A DNA stretch of 64,000 nt. Origin: Ecdyonurus torrentis. Lineage: Eukaryota; Arthropoda; Insecta; Ephemeroptera; Heptageniidae. Where the stretch lies: assembly GCA_949318235.1 (NCBI GenBank), contig OX439131.1, forward strand, positions 7,280,768 to 7,344,767, written 5' to 3'. Below, piece after piece: positions 40,423 through 64,000 of the stretch. The notes below the pieces were generated by a model. The model did not search any database. It worked only from the letters and a program-made list of their open reading frames with translations, and was not told where the DNA came from. Every line of letters starts with the position of its first letter. Positions within the stretch are counted from its first letter, which is position 1. The position numbers and the translations under genes are program-made.

Positions 40423-42860
40423 GTCAGTCAATTAAACAAAACCCTTTTCTTTGCAATGGAAAGAGCAAGTAGAAGGAAAGCAGTATTATGCTGAACATTC
40501 TTCATGCAACTAACTAACTTCACTATTTTAAGCTGTAGAATTCATACACCATGCGGTCATCTACATAAAACTTATCCTTTTTATATGAAAACGTCTTTGC
40601 TAAGCAAAGTATAGTGAAGTAAGCGTTTTTAAAATTCTATGACGTTATTATGACGAGCGTTTTCATTAAAAATGATATTCAAAAATTCAAATTACTGAAA
40701 CTTGTTCTTTCCTTATAACCATATTTTTTCAGAAGTATTGTATACCTTATATAAATATATGTTTCAAAACTACAATATTTGTACAAGCTGATCATTGTAT
40801 ATTTTAAGCAGCTTTTTTAATTCAATGTAAAAAAATATATATTATACAATTTTACTAACTCCACACAATCTTTTTCCAAAACTCATCAATTCACATTAAT
40901 TTTTATATATTAAGCACTTGCTTGTAATTTTTTTTTATTGGATATTTTGGTCACATATTAAAAAAAGCTTGCAACAAAACAAAAATTAATTAAGGGGCAC
41001 TTTATTATGCTGATGCACTCTAGCGCTTTATCTCTCTGTTCTACAGGTGGAGCGATTCGAGAACGAGGCTTCAGGTAATTTTTAAACCCTCCTTGCATGA
41101 ATATGAATATACAATTCAAATAAAATAAGAATAAAGCTTGATATAAATTATTTAATAAAATAATTTAAATTCACAATTTATTTTCTTCTTTTTTACGAAG
41201 ACTTTGAATCAATAACCAAGTCATGACGTAACATGGTTGAATAACTTCAAAGTAATGAAATAAAGAATCTACGTCAGCGCATGTTATACGCTTTATTAAA
41301 AAATATTAATAAAAAGAGAAAGAGAAAGAAAAAAGCTTTCAAAAACATATTTTAAATTTAGTAATAAAAATATTTATAGATATTTAAAAAAAAAAAAGGG
41401 GGTATTCTCTTGTTATAATAAACATTATTTGTTTCCGCCTCAGCACCTCTCACACATCACTTTGTAAATAAACATCAAACACACACTCCACATTATATTT
41501 ATATGTTTATAACACTTACGCACACACATTACGTTAAATTACTTTTGCTTTAAGATGAGTAACTTTCAAGAAGACTTTTGTAGATAAAATTTTAAATTCA
41601 AAATTAACTTCTTTTCTTTCTTTTTTTTTTTCTTTTTTTTTTTTTTACAATAATGATACCAATATTTTTTTATTTAGAGATTTCATTATTATCAATAGAA
41701 ATTGTTTGCACTGAAACATAGAACCTGGAAATAATTATGAAATATTAAAAATAATAACTATATAATAAAAATAAGTAAATAAATTATAAAAAAAAGTAGT
41801 TGTGCATGAATAGTCCCATGGATAACATCGTATATAACTATACATTTAAATTAAAAAATTTAAACCACAGTGAAATAAACATGCACCTGTAATTAAGATA
41901 CTGTAAATATTCTAATTCAATTTTTTTTTATTCAAGATAAAACGATATTTATAAATTCTAATTTTAGTCATGGAAGTGTTGATAAAAAATATATGTAAAT
42001 AAATAAAATATACCGTATAGTATAATTTTACATATGATATAGGATCTCTTTTATTAGTGGTAGCTTGTTTTATATTATGCGCATCGTAAGTAGCTTTGAC
42101 GATCAATATACATACGTATACATACACCAATATTATATACAAAAACGTTTTTACCACTAGATATATTTTCCATGTGTATATTATATAATATGAAACACGT
42201 AGTTTGAGTAACTATGAAATAAAATGTAAACTGAGATTTTGTATGAAATTCAAACCATTCTATTATTCTATTTACCTTCAGTATAATATGCTTGGCTTTT
42301 CATATGTGTAAAACTATAAGTAACAATTTATTTTTTATAATAAAAATTAGAATAATAAGGCCAGAATAAAAATTATTTTTAATTGCCTGTTACGTGATTA
42401 AAATGTTATGAAGTTTGCAAACTTGTTCTCTGTAGTAAGAGAATAACCTCTGTATACATCAGAGGATTCAGAGGGTGTAAACTAGTTTTTTTTTACTCTA
42501 ATTATGTATATAAAAAAGTATTAGGTATATCACAACCATGAGTTTAAGAAATTGTGTATAATTACTAGGCATTGCAGACTTGAAATTAAAATTACAATTG
42601 ATAATAGGCAGAAAAGTTATAAATATATAGAATGACAAAAACGGCAGAACCAAATGATAACCAAAACACAAACATGCATAAAATATTATTGACAATGTGT
42701 ACATAATATGTATTTGATTTTGATTATTATTTTGATTATTATTGTGTCTACAGGCACGCGGCGCATCAAGCGCGGGCCCTGGCACTCGCGGGCGCGCGGT
42801 TTCGTGGCACGAATCTTCGCCTCGTTGTGTCTCTGCAATTCCACCGATGTGAAGGCCTGA
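40252..42860 (+). CDS. Small helical protein, AKAP-like helix, 3 exons
   Basis: The model joins 40252-40422, 41047-41074 and 42754-42860: 306 nt, 101 residues. Exon phases agree (0, then 1) and every junction is GT..AG. I do not recognise a named family. Residues 14-27 are EMTHEERVRAFKSD. Residues 29-57 form a long charged amphipathic helix (QLMEAATKFVNEVLERAKEE..) whose spacing of A, F, V, L and A resembles the helix by which A-kinase anchoring proteins bind PKA RII. The C-terminus from exon 3 is basic (GTRRIKRGPWHSRARG, 67-82), then hydrophobic with two cysteines (FVARIFASLCLC, 83-94). Exon 1 is clearly GC-richer and codon-structured against its surroundings. No signal peptide or clear membrane span is seen. 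The exon 3 assignment is less certain than exon 1; reading through the exon 2 donor would end the protein after SGNF. The PKA role is inference. Confidence 0.65.
41047..41074 (+). CDS. Small helical protein, 28-nt microexon 2
   Basis: Acceptor TTCTACAG, then VERFENEAS, then donor CAG|GTAATT, leaving phase 1. If the donor is skipped, the frame meets TAA 12 codons after the exon starts, giving a shorter isoform. Confidence 0.6.
41075..42753 (+). other. Intron 2 of the small-protein gene
   Basis: AT-rich, bounded by GTAATT and TCTACAG. Intron 1 (40423-41046) is similar. Nothing else recognised in either. Confidence 0.55.
42754..42860 (+). CDS. Small helical protein, terminal coding exon 3
   Basis: Acceptor TGTCTACAG, then an abruptly GC-rich 107-nt exon in the frame set by exon 2, ending in TGA. 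The composition contrast with the flanking AT-rich DNA supports a real exon. AATAAA at 42958-42963 is a plausible polyadenylation signal. Confidence 0.6.
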
Positions 42861-42957
42861 GTTTCTTCCTTCCTTCCCTTCTCTCAACCACCATAAGATT
42901 CTCATAAGTCTTTGCCAAAATATTAAAACAAAATATCATCTATTATATATTTTCGAC

Positions 42958-42963
42958 AATAAA
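42958..42963 (+). terminator. Polyadenylation signal of the small-protein gene
   Basis: AATAAA about 100 nt after the stop codon. Several other AATAAA copies follow in this AT-rich region, so the 3' end actually used cannot be chosen from sequence. Confidence 0.35.
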
Positions 42964-45900
42964 ATAAATTACAATCTTATATGATAATTATATATGAATG
43001 AAAAAAATTGTATAAATATTAATTTTTTTGTGTGATAATTAATGATCAAAACATTAAAATATAATTAACTAATATTTAAAAAAAAAATATAATATGAAGT
43101 ATATAGTTTTAAAACAATGCAAAGACTTTAATCTTATAACAAGTAAATCTCGACTTGATATTAATAATTTTGTGTATTATTATTAATAAATATTCGAGAG
43201 AATGGGAGGATAGACATATATTGTGAGTGTTAATATGAAATGAACATTGCCCGCAAAGACTTGTATTTTATGTTTTGTGTTGTTATTTTTTCTTTAATTG
43301 ACTTTTATAAGTTATAAACTTCTGCATGTGGCGATGCACAAAATAAATATTTATAGATGTGTATTATGTGTTAAAAACGAGTGAAAAGAAAAGAAGAAGA
43401 AGAAGAAAAAAACATTTAAAAGAAAATAAAATTTTATGAAAAAGTATTGATGTGTAAATAAATAAGCAAAAAAAAATATATATATATATCATTATATGAA
43501 AATAAATAAATGTTTAAATTATGTGTTTAACAATGAAATTAATGTTGGTATTCAATAAATATACCATTTGAATGTAAAAGCCCTTATAGGAGAAAAAAGC
43601 AAACAATCTTCAAGTCCCATACAATACCGTTTCCAAAAATTACTATTTCTGTTATCCCCACTTTTAGTGAAAATAATATAATAGATTTTAACCCACAATA
43701 TTTGATGTATAAAAAAATGTACATGTGTATATTATGTGATCACCTTTCCCCAAATCATTTTATCATACGATAAAAAAATCCTCTTATTACTTTATGACTG
43801 TCTATAATGCTATAATATAATATAAAACAATTAAAATTGGTGTTCTAAATGGTCCAAATGTTTAATACGTGTTTTAATGTATTGGATAACAATAATAAAT
43901 AAAACAAAATTAATGTATTGATGTTTTAAAAAAAGCTTATCACTTCTGTAAACTTAATATAACAGAATTAAATTACTGGTTCAACTATCTAGATAAAAAA
44001 AAGTAGTATACCGTCAAAATTAAGCAACGTAAACTTTTCAATATTTGTTGGTATTTCTGAAAGAAAGAAAGGAAAACAAAAAAAAATTATGAAAAGAAAG
44101 AACAGAAAATAAAAAGGAAGGAAATAAAATAAAGAATCTTCTAATATCAGGGGGGAAAGTTTAGACTTGATAATAATAGACTAATAGAATAATAATAATA
44201 AAGCTTTAAATTTACAGGTTAAAAAATGTGTAGTTTACTCTTACATATATTTTGATTTTTTTTTAAACTTATACCCTATACTATAGTGTGTATGCATTCA
44301 TGTTAAAGTCGACGCCATGTTGGATAACTCAATAACATGAGTGGCATAGGAAAATAAATCATTTTGCCAGTTTTAAACAACTATGCAATATTTTTGAGAG
44401 CATTGATGGTGTAAATATGTTGACTTATAGTATCTCAAGTATGTGAGAAAAATAACAATAACAAAAAATTAACCAATTTCCCAAAGAAAATTGACTTAAA
44501 TGAAGTTTGTCCTATTCTGAGCAATGTTATTCACTACTCCAGTATGACCTCGAAACGCAATAAATATGACATCATCCGCATACACCCTATATATTATAAT
44601 AGTAAATTTTGAAAACCAAGCCCTGTCTTACTGCGATTCTAATCTGTCCCTATGCTGTTTATTTTTAAATATTATATGTATATTATATGTTTGCATTCCT
44701 ATATGCTGTGCTATTTTTTATCTTCACTAATTTTATGAGCTTAAAAGAATTTATTTATGTCATGACCAAGACATTATTAGGACAAATTTTACATAATATT
44801 TTTTATGACTTCAATAGTAAATTATACCCATATTTGAAATATATATATCAATATTTTCCTGCACAAACAAAACGCTTAAATTCTACCTATATACCCTCTT
44901 TTACTGTTCTTTTGTAAATATATTTTTCTATGTGACCACAATAATGTATAACTCATTCCTCCACAATATAATATTTCTAATTGTCCGAGTGTTGGTGGGA
45001 AAATAACTTTGCTGCTGGAATTTACCATGCAATATAAATGTAACGTGGTAAATATAAACTCGTTGTAAAAAGGAAAATAATAATAATAATAAATGTTAAA
45101 AATATAAATATACGTTGTTGGATTTTTTTCAGTTTGCTTTCTTTTTCCTTTTTTATTTATAATTTTTAAGTTTCAATTATGTTAAGCCAAATTTGTAGGA
45201 TAGCAAAATGTTTGGATTTTTTTTTATATATAAAATATGAAAATACTTGTAATTTTATAGCATTTACATATTATTATATTTATTTCCTTTCCTTATTTAT
45301 CGAGTATAAATATATTATTATTGCAGTTATATTGATAATTCGTGTTTATTACTTATTTTATATTTATGGTATATTTATTACTTTGTAATTATATACCTTA
45401 ATTTATAGAACTTTTATATTTTTCTTAAGCAATTTAATACAGTATGCATTAATTTGCTTTTAGGGGTTAGGTTTAAGAGTGGGTTAGGATTTTAGTCAGA
45501 GCAAAATATTCTATCATATTTTGTAATAATTTTCATGAGTCAAACTAACATATATTTTTGAAAAGAAAAGATTGTATTTAAACACTATTATTTTGGGTAA
45601 TATACGACCCAAAGTTCAAGTATCAATGGAGTTTTCACACACAACAATTTAAATCCAAAATTGCAAAGTATTTTCATTAAAAAAAAAAAGGTAAATAAAA
45701 CGAAGAAGAAGAGGAGAAGAAGCTTAAATGAGCTCTAAAATTTTATTAGTAGTTAAAGTTTAAATATTGAAGCAAAATTTGTTACTACAAGAAAAAATAT
45801 CGGATTAGAGTACAGTACGTGAGCTACTTCTCTATCACAAATACATGTAAGTCTTTCTTACAATCGCCTCTTACGTTGTTGTTATTGTTGTTTTTAAGCA

Positions 45901-46974
45901 ACGTAGCAAGTAATAAAATTTTTGTCACATATCATAATCATAACAAAACTAAAAATTGTAGAGAGAGATAGAGAGAGAGAGAGAGAGTGGTGTACAGTAC
46001 ACTATGAGGAAGGATTTATATATTTCGAGGTGAAATGGGACACGTAAAATAATATTTTATTATGTTCTTAACAAATATTGGAATTCTTCATTGATAGGCT
46101 AAAAAGTATGAAACAATTAAATTAAAAAATTATATTATCAATTTTCAGTCATTCAGTGGTAATTTCTAATTTTAAGCATTTTTAATTTGTCTGCTTTCAT
46201 TTTTTTTATTGAGCATAAAATACGAAACAATATTTTCGGTACGACGATTTATTGTTACTGATTTTAATTGGAGATTGCTTGCAATTAAATTTATTGCACA
46301 ATGTAAATATATTAATTCTTGTGAATAAAGCCATATACAATAAATAGAAGTTACTCAGGCTCTAATCAAAGACTATACAATATATATAATGCAGACTGTC
46401 AATACATAATCAACGACACGATATAGTGCGTATTATTGTCAGTCCAAAATTAAAATAAGCAAATAAAGGCAGATCCGGTAGGTATGTAATACCGATTTAG
46501 GAAAACTGCGTTCCATTGTGTGCCAGCTTTCCTTATTATTTTATTATTATTATTATTCTATAGTCAATGTCAAAATGCATGCATTTTTACCACAGCAATT
46601 TTTTTAAATTGAAGAAGAATGTTGGGTCATGTTTGTTGAAACCTATATTATTGCAGTTCTTTTTTTTTGTTTTTTTTTGGTTCTAAAATAAAAATATAAA
46701 ACTGAAGAAACAAATAAAACAATACATTAAGAGCTCTATTATTACCCACATATCTATTTTAAGTTTTTTTGGGGAATTCATACAATAAAAAGCCTTTGAA
46801 ACTGAAACGGGGTTCTGCTTGCGGCATATTCTATTCTCTTTTCCTTTTTTTTTTTTTTTTTTTGTTTTTTAGAAGAGTAGTTTATTTTATAGCTCCTTTA
46901 CTTATAGGCAAAAAGTCGGGTACTTATGTTCAAAGAGTTGCCTAAGTTGCAGGATGAAAGAAAATAAATGTGAA
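42964..46974. other. Intergenic region between the two genes
   Basis: AT-rich with purine-rich runs (43385-43410, 44060-44120, 45700-45720), a GA tract at 45961-45987 and T runs. No gene recognised. Confidence 0.55.
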
Positions 46975-46990
46975 CGGTAGGGGGCAGCAC
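46975..46990 (+). promoter_or_regulatory. CTCF-like motif upstream of SNX27
   Basis: CGGTAGGGGGCAGCAC resembles the CTCF core (AG-G-GGGC-A/G-G/C). It lies about 90 bp upstream of the putative SNX27 initiator in otherwise AT-rich DNA. This is a motif match only; binding is not shown. Confidence 0.3.
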
Positions 46991-47079
46991 TACTCAAGCA
47001 ACACATTTTGACTTCAAACTTTTGCTCAAGAGATGTCGTGAATTCTGATGCAGGCATTTTATGAAACTCGCTTTCAAGT

Positions 47080-47162
47080 TCAGTTGGCTATTGTTCTGAA
47101 AGGGAATCATCTCCAATGAAGCTACGAGTAAATTTTACGATAATTCAGATTCAGGTGTAAAT
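47080..47162 (+). promoter_or_regulatory. SNX27: Putative SNX27 initiator and short 5' UTR
   Basis: TCAGTT at 47080-47085 matches the arthropod initiator TCAGTY and would give a 5' UTR of about 80 nt. No TATA box sits at the usual distance and I see no clear downstream promoter element. An upstream noncoding exon with an acceptor near 47052 is an alternative, but its polypyrimidine tract is poor. The UTR holds an upstream ORF, listed separately. Confidence 0.35.
47116..47160 (+). other. Upstream ORF in SNX27 leader (14 codons)
   Basis: ATG at 47116 opens a 14-codon frame closed by TAA at 47158-47160, two bases before the SNX27 ATG at 47163 and out of frame with it. If it lies in the mature leader, SNX27 translation would need leaky scanning or very tight reinitiation. 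The bases before the upstream ATG (TCCA) give no A/G at -3 unless the local A counts, so leakiness is plausible. Confidence 0.45.
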
Positions 47163-61978
<14,816 letters not shown>

Positions 61979-62652
61979 CAACGCATAGCGGCTCGCTAGT
62001 AAGCCGCAAATAAACAGTCGTAAAGTGTATATAAAATCTGAGTTATGACTGTTTTTCTAATGAATTTAACAACATTGCATCAGTAATATGGATGTATGAT
62101 TTTACTAGTTCATGAGAAATCATTCCTCTGTGATAAATTATACTAGAATAATAATTATTATGTATAAATTTTTTTTCTTTTTTAATTTAAGGTGCATAGG
62201 AATTTCTTTCAATATCATTTGTTCACTTTTATTTCTAAATAATATCATTCATTTCGTATACATATACCATCTAGTCTACATAAATTATATAACTCCTTGT
62301 TTTGTTTATCAAAAAATAATCACTTTAATTTCTGTGCATCTTAAAAAAAAAAAAAAAAAAATCGAAATATTTAAAAAAGAAGCAAAAAATTATAACAATA
62401 ATAATAACAAAATGCTGCGAATAGTTAATAATATGAAACAATTTTATTGCATGTTAATAATTTTGAAAGCTATGTGATTTTGCAGGCAAAAAAAGAAGAA
62501 GAAAAAAAAAATGCACTATTTAAAACTTTAGTATAGTGGGCTATAATATAAGGACATATTATACTTTTAAAAAAATACATCGTGTCCTAGATATATAAAA
62601 AACCCCAGACTTGCACTTCTTATAAATACATTTTAAAATACCTAGTATAATA
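61979..62652. other. SNX27 3' flank
   Basis: AT-rich, with an early AATAAA and an A run at about 62343-62360. No further gene recognised before the retroelement. Confidence 0.6.
62009..62014 (+). terminator. SNX27: SNX27 polyadenylation signal
   Basis: A canonical AATAAA lies 31 nt after the SNX27 stop, which would give a very short 3' UTR. Further AT-rich sequence follows, so longer 3' ends are possible. Confidence 0.5.
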
Positions 62653-62660
62653 TATTAATA

Positions 62661-62700
<40 letters not shown>

Positions 62701-62943
62701 TTAGAAAATAGTTGGTAGAGATTAGGGCACGTTGAATTGAAAATTAATAAAACGCGAAAATTCTCTAATTTAAATAGTAAATTGGGACAAGGGATCAAAT
62801 ATTCTAGCTTTAGCTAGTTAAAAAGTAGACGTTAAAGGGATGGAGGTATAGTGTCAAAATAAAATACGATGTGCCTAGCATCTCACGTTCTCACACTACG
62901 TCAAAGACACAACATTATAAAACAGCATCAGACTTACTCTTTG
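62653..62943 (+). repeat. Direct repeat copy 1 of the pseudo-LTR unit
   Basis: Starts TATTAATAAGTTT, followed by a poly(A) run of about 33 nt, and ends TTACTCTTTG against the ribozyme. It is nearly identical to 63562-63830 apart from the poly(A) length. Confidence 0.95.
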
Positions 62944-62987
62944 CCTTAGACCGGTTTCGTCCTTTACCTAGGACTCATCAGTAAGGC
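62943..62987 (-). ncRNA. Minimal type-I hammerhead ribozyme
   Basis: Read on the minus strand: stem I GCCUUA; core CUGAUGA; stem II GUCC and GGAC around an 8-nt loop; core GAAA; CCGG; then U-C, with cleavage after C (between 62949 and 62948); then UAAGGC closing a perfect 6-bp stem I. All invariant core bases are present. Helix III has at most two base pairs in cis, but ACCGGU is self-complementary, so two molecules could share a 6-bp helix III. This matches the small dimer-acting hammerheads known from Penelope-like elements. Confidence 0.92.
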
Positions 62988-63035
62988 TCGGCAGAGAGCT
63001 CTGTACAGCTAGAGATGGCTCACACCACATCTGCT

Positions 63036-63114
63036 AACTGACTGAGCTGAGGAAGCAAGTGGCAGTCGCGTTTTTATACGCGATGCCCCCGCAGCTGCAC
63101 GCGCTGATTGGTTA
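63036..63114 (-). promoter_or_regulatory. Minus-strand promoter motifs of the retroelement
   Basis: On the minus strand an ACCAATCA box (about 63114-63107) precedes TATAAAAA (63078-63071). About 30-35 nt downstream lie overlapping initiator-like TCAGCT, TCAGTC and TCAGTT (63050-63036). Transcription from here would reach the hammerhead about 55-65 nt later. Confidence 0.5.
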
Positions 63115-63561
63115 AAATCGCGCGCGCAAACTCGGCTTGCTGTTTAAAACCTCTCATCCTCACACTGTAATATAAAATCGTGTCTAAGAGGGGTGTAAGA
63201 CAGGCAGCCAGCAAGCAATAGTGTCCTCCCTCACTTCCCAGAGTTCCCCAACTCTAGAAAGATCGCGAGAACACTACGCCTACTGACTGCACAGTATCGT
63301 GATTCACGCTAGTTACATCGCTTTATATGTTGACACTGGGGTAGGAAAAGCAAAAAGATGATAGAGTAGGAGAGATAGAATAAATATTATGCGCTTTGGC
63401 ATATAGTTTAATTAATTTAGTACGTGCTCTTATTGACGTTGGCAAGTAAAAGGGCCGAATAAAATAAAAATGAAAGAATATTATTTACAAAAGCTTAAAA
63501 TTAAAACAAAAAGATCGACTTGGCGATAATATGCGTATTAGGAAAAAACCATCGCGGTTAG

Positions 63562-63830
63562 TATTAATAAGTTTAAAAAAAAAATATTTAGAAAATAGTT
63601 GGTAGAGATTAGGGCACGTTGAATTGAAAATTAATAAAACGCGAAAATTCTCTAATTTAAATAGTAAATTGGGACAAGGGATCAAATATTCTAGCTTTAG
63701 CTAGTTAAAAAGTAGACGTTAAAGGGATGGAGGTATAGTGTCAAAATAAAATACGATGTGCCTAGCATCTCACGTTCTCACACTACGTCAAAGACACAAC
63801 ATTATAAAACAGCATCAGACTTACTCTTTG
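63562..63830 (+). repeat. Direct repeat copy 2 of the pseudo-LTR unit
   Basis: Same unit as 62653-62943, with a poly(A) run of only about 10. It ends at TTACTCTTTG and turns straight into an inverted copy. Confidence 0.95.
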
Positions 63831-64000
63831 TCTTTGACGTAGTGTGAGAACGTGAGATGCTAGGCACATCGTATTTTATTTTGACACTATACCTCCATCC
63901 CTTTAACGTCTACTTTTTAACTAGCTAAAGCTAGAATATTTGATCCCTTGTCCCAATTTACTATTTAAATTAGAGAATTTTCGCGTTTTATTAATTTTCA
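63830..64000 (-). repeat. Inverted copy of the pseudo-LTR unit, cut by window end
   Basis: The sequence from GTCTTTGACGTAGTGTGAG onward is the reverse complement of 63795 back to about 63625. The loop of the resulting hairpin is 63796-63829. Confidence 0.95.

Larger units (their letters stand above)
62653..64000 (-). mobile_element. Penelope-like retroelement pseudo-LTR region, partial
   Basis: A unit of about 270-290 bp occurs as direct repeats (62653-62943, 63562-63830) and again inverted from 63830 to the window end. Between the direct copies is a block whose minus strand carries promoter-like motifs and a hammerhead ribozyme ending exactly where the repeat begins. Direct plus inverted partial copies and a minimal hammerhead in the pseudo-LTR are known features of Penelope-like elements. 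No reverse transcriptase or GIY-YIG frame lies inside the window. A retrozyme-like non-autonomous element is the alternative. Confidence 0.6.

Noticed and set aside
42498..42905. 135-codon minus-strand frame
   Set aside because: It is the shadow of exon 3 of the small-protein gene plus AT-rich intron; the C-terminal half is low-complexity hydrophobic sequence.
45460..45495. GGGTTAGG-like motifs resembling the arthropod telomere repeat
   Set aside because: Only two or three imperfect units occur without tandem register; chance is sufficient.

Overview
The window is AT-rich, intron-bearing animal nuclear DNA, most likely from an arthropod and probably an insect. The evidence is GT..AG introns, candidate arthropod-type TCAGTY initiators, long homopolymer and (AG)n/(AT)n tracts, and an animal-specific PDZ-PX-FERM sorting nexin. 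I cannot name the species from sequence alone. Two protein-coding genes can be supported, both on the + strand. The rest is intron or intergenic DNA with several transposable-element remnants.

Layout. 1-2400: a complete non-autonomous hAT-like DNA transposon (474-2383) with a matching 8-bp target-site duplication and two smaller inverted-repeat structures nested in it. 3430-3671: a GC/CpG-rich block ending in a good 5' splice site, the best candidate for an untranslated first exon or promoter of the small gene. 3672-40189: simple repeats, diverged repeat copies, palindromes, a few GC-rich islets and, at 29726-31779, an unusual fold-back element made of roughly 11-bp units; no coding exon was recognised. 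40190-42860: a three-exon gene for a 101-residue protein whose first exon encodes a long amphipathic helix. 42861-47080: intergenic. 47163-61978: an eleven-exon gene for sorting nexin 27 (511 residues), with exon 1 isolated by a 10.5-kb intron and exons 2-11 packed into 4 kb. 61979-64000: 3' flank, then a repeat element continuing past the window edge.

The most striking element is at the right end. Direct repeats at 62653-62943 and 63562-63830 (plus an inverted copy from 63830) bracket a block whose minus strand carries CCAAT, TATA and initiator-like motifs followed by a complete minimal type-I hammerhead ribozyme (62943-62987). Every core nucleotide is present, stem I is a perfect 6 bp, and helix III is so short that its ACCGGU palindrome suggests cleavage as a dimer. 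That architecture is known from the pseudo-LTRs of Penelope-like retroelements.

How the genes relate: SNX27 is a retromer adaptor that returns cargo from endosomes to the plasma membrane. The small helical protein resembles A-kinase anchoring helices, which is inference only. Nothing shows that the two neighbours act together.
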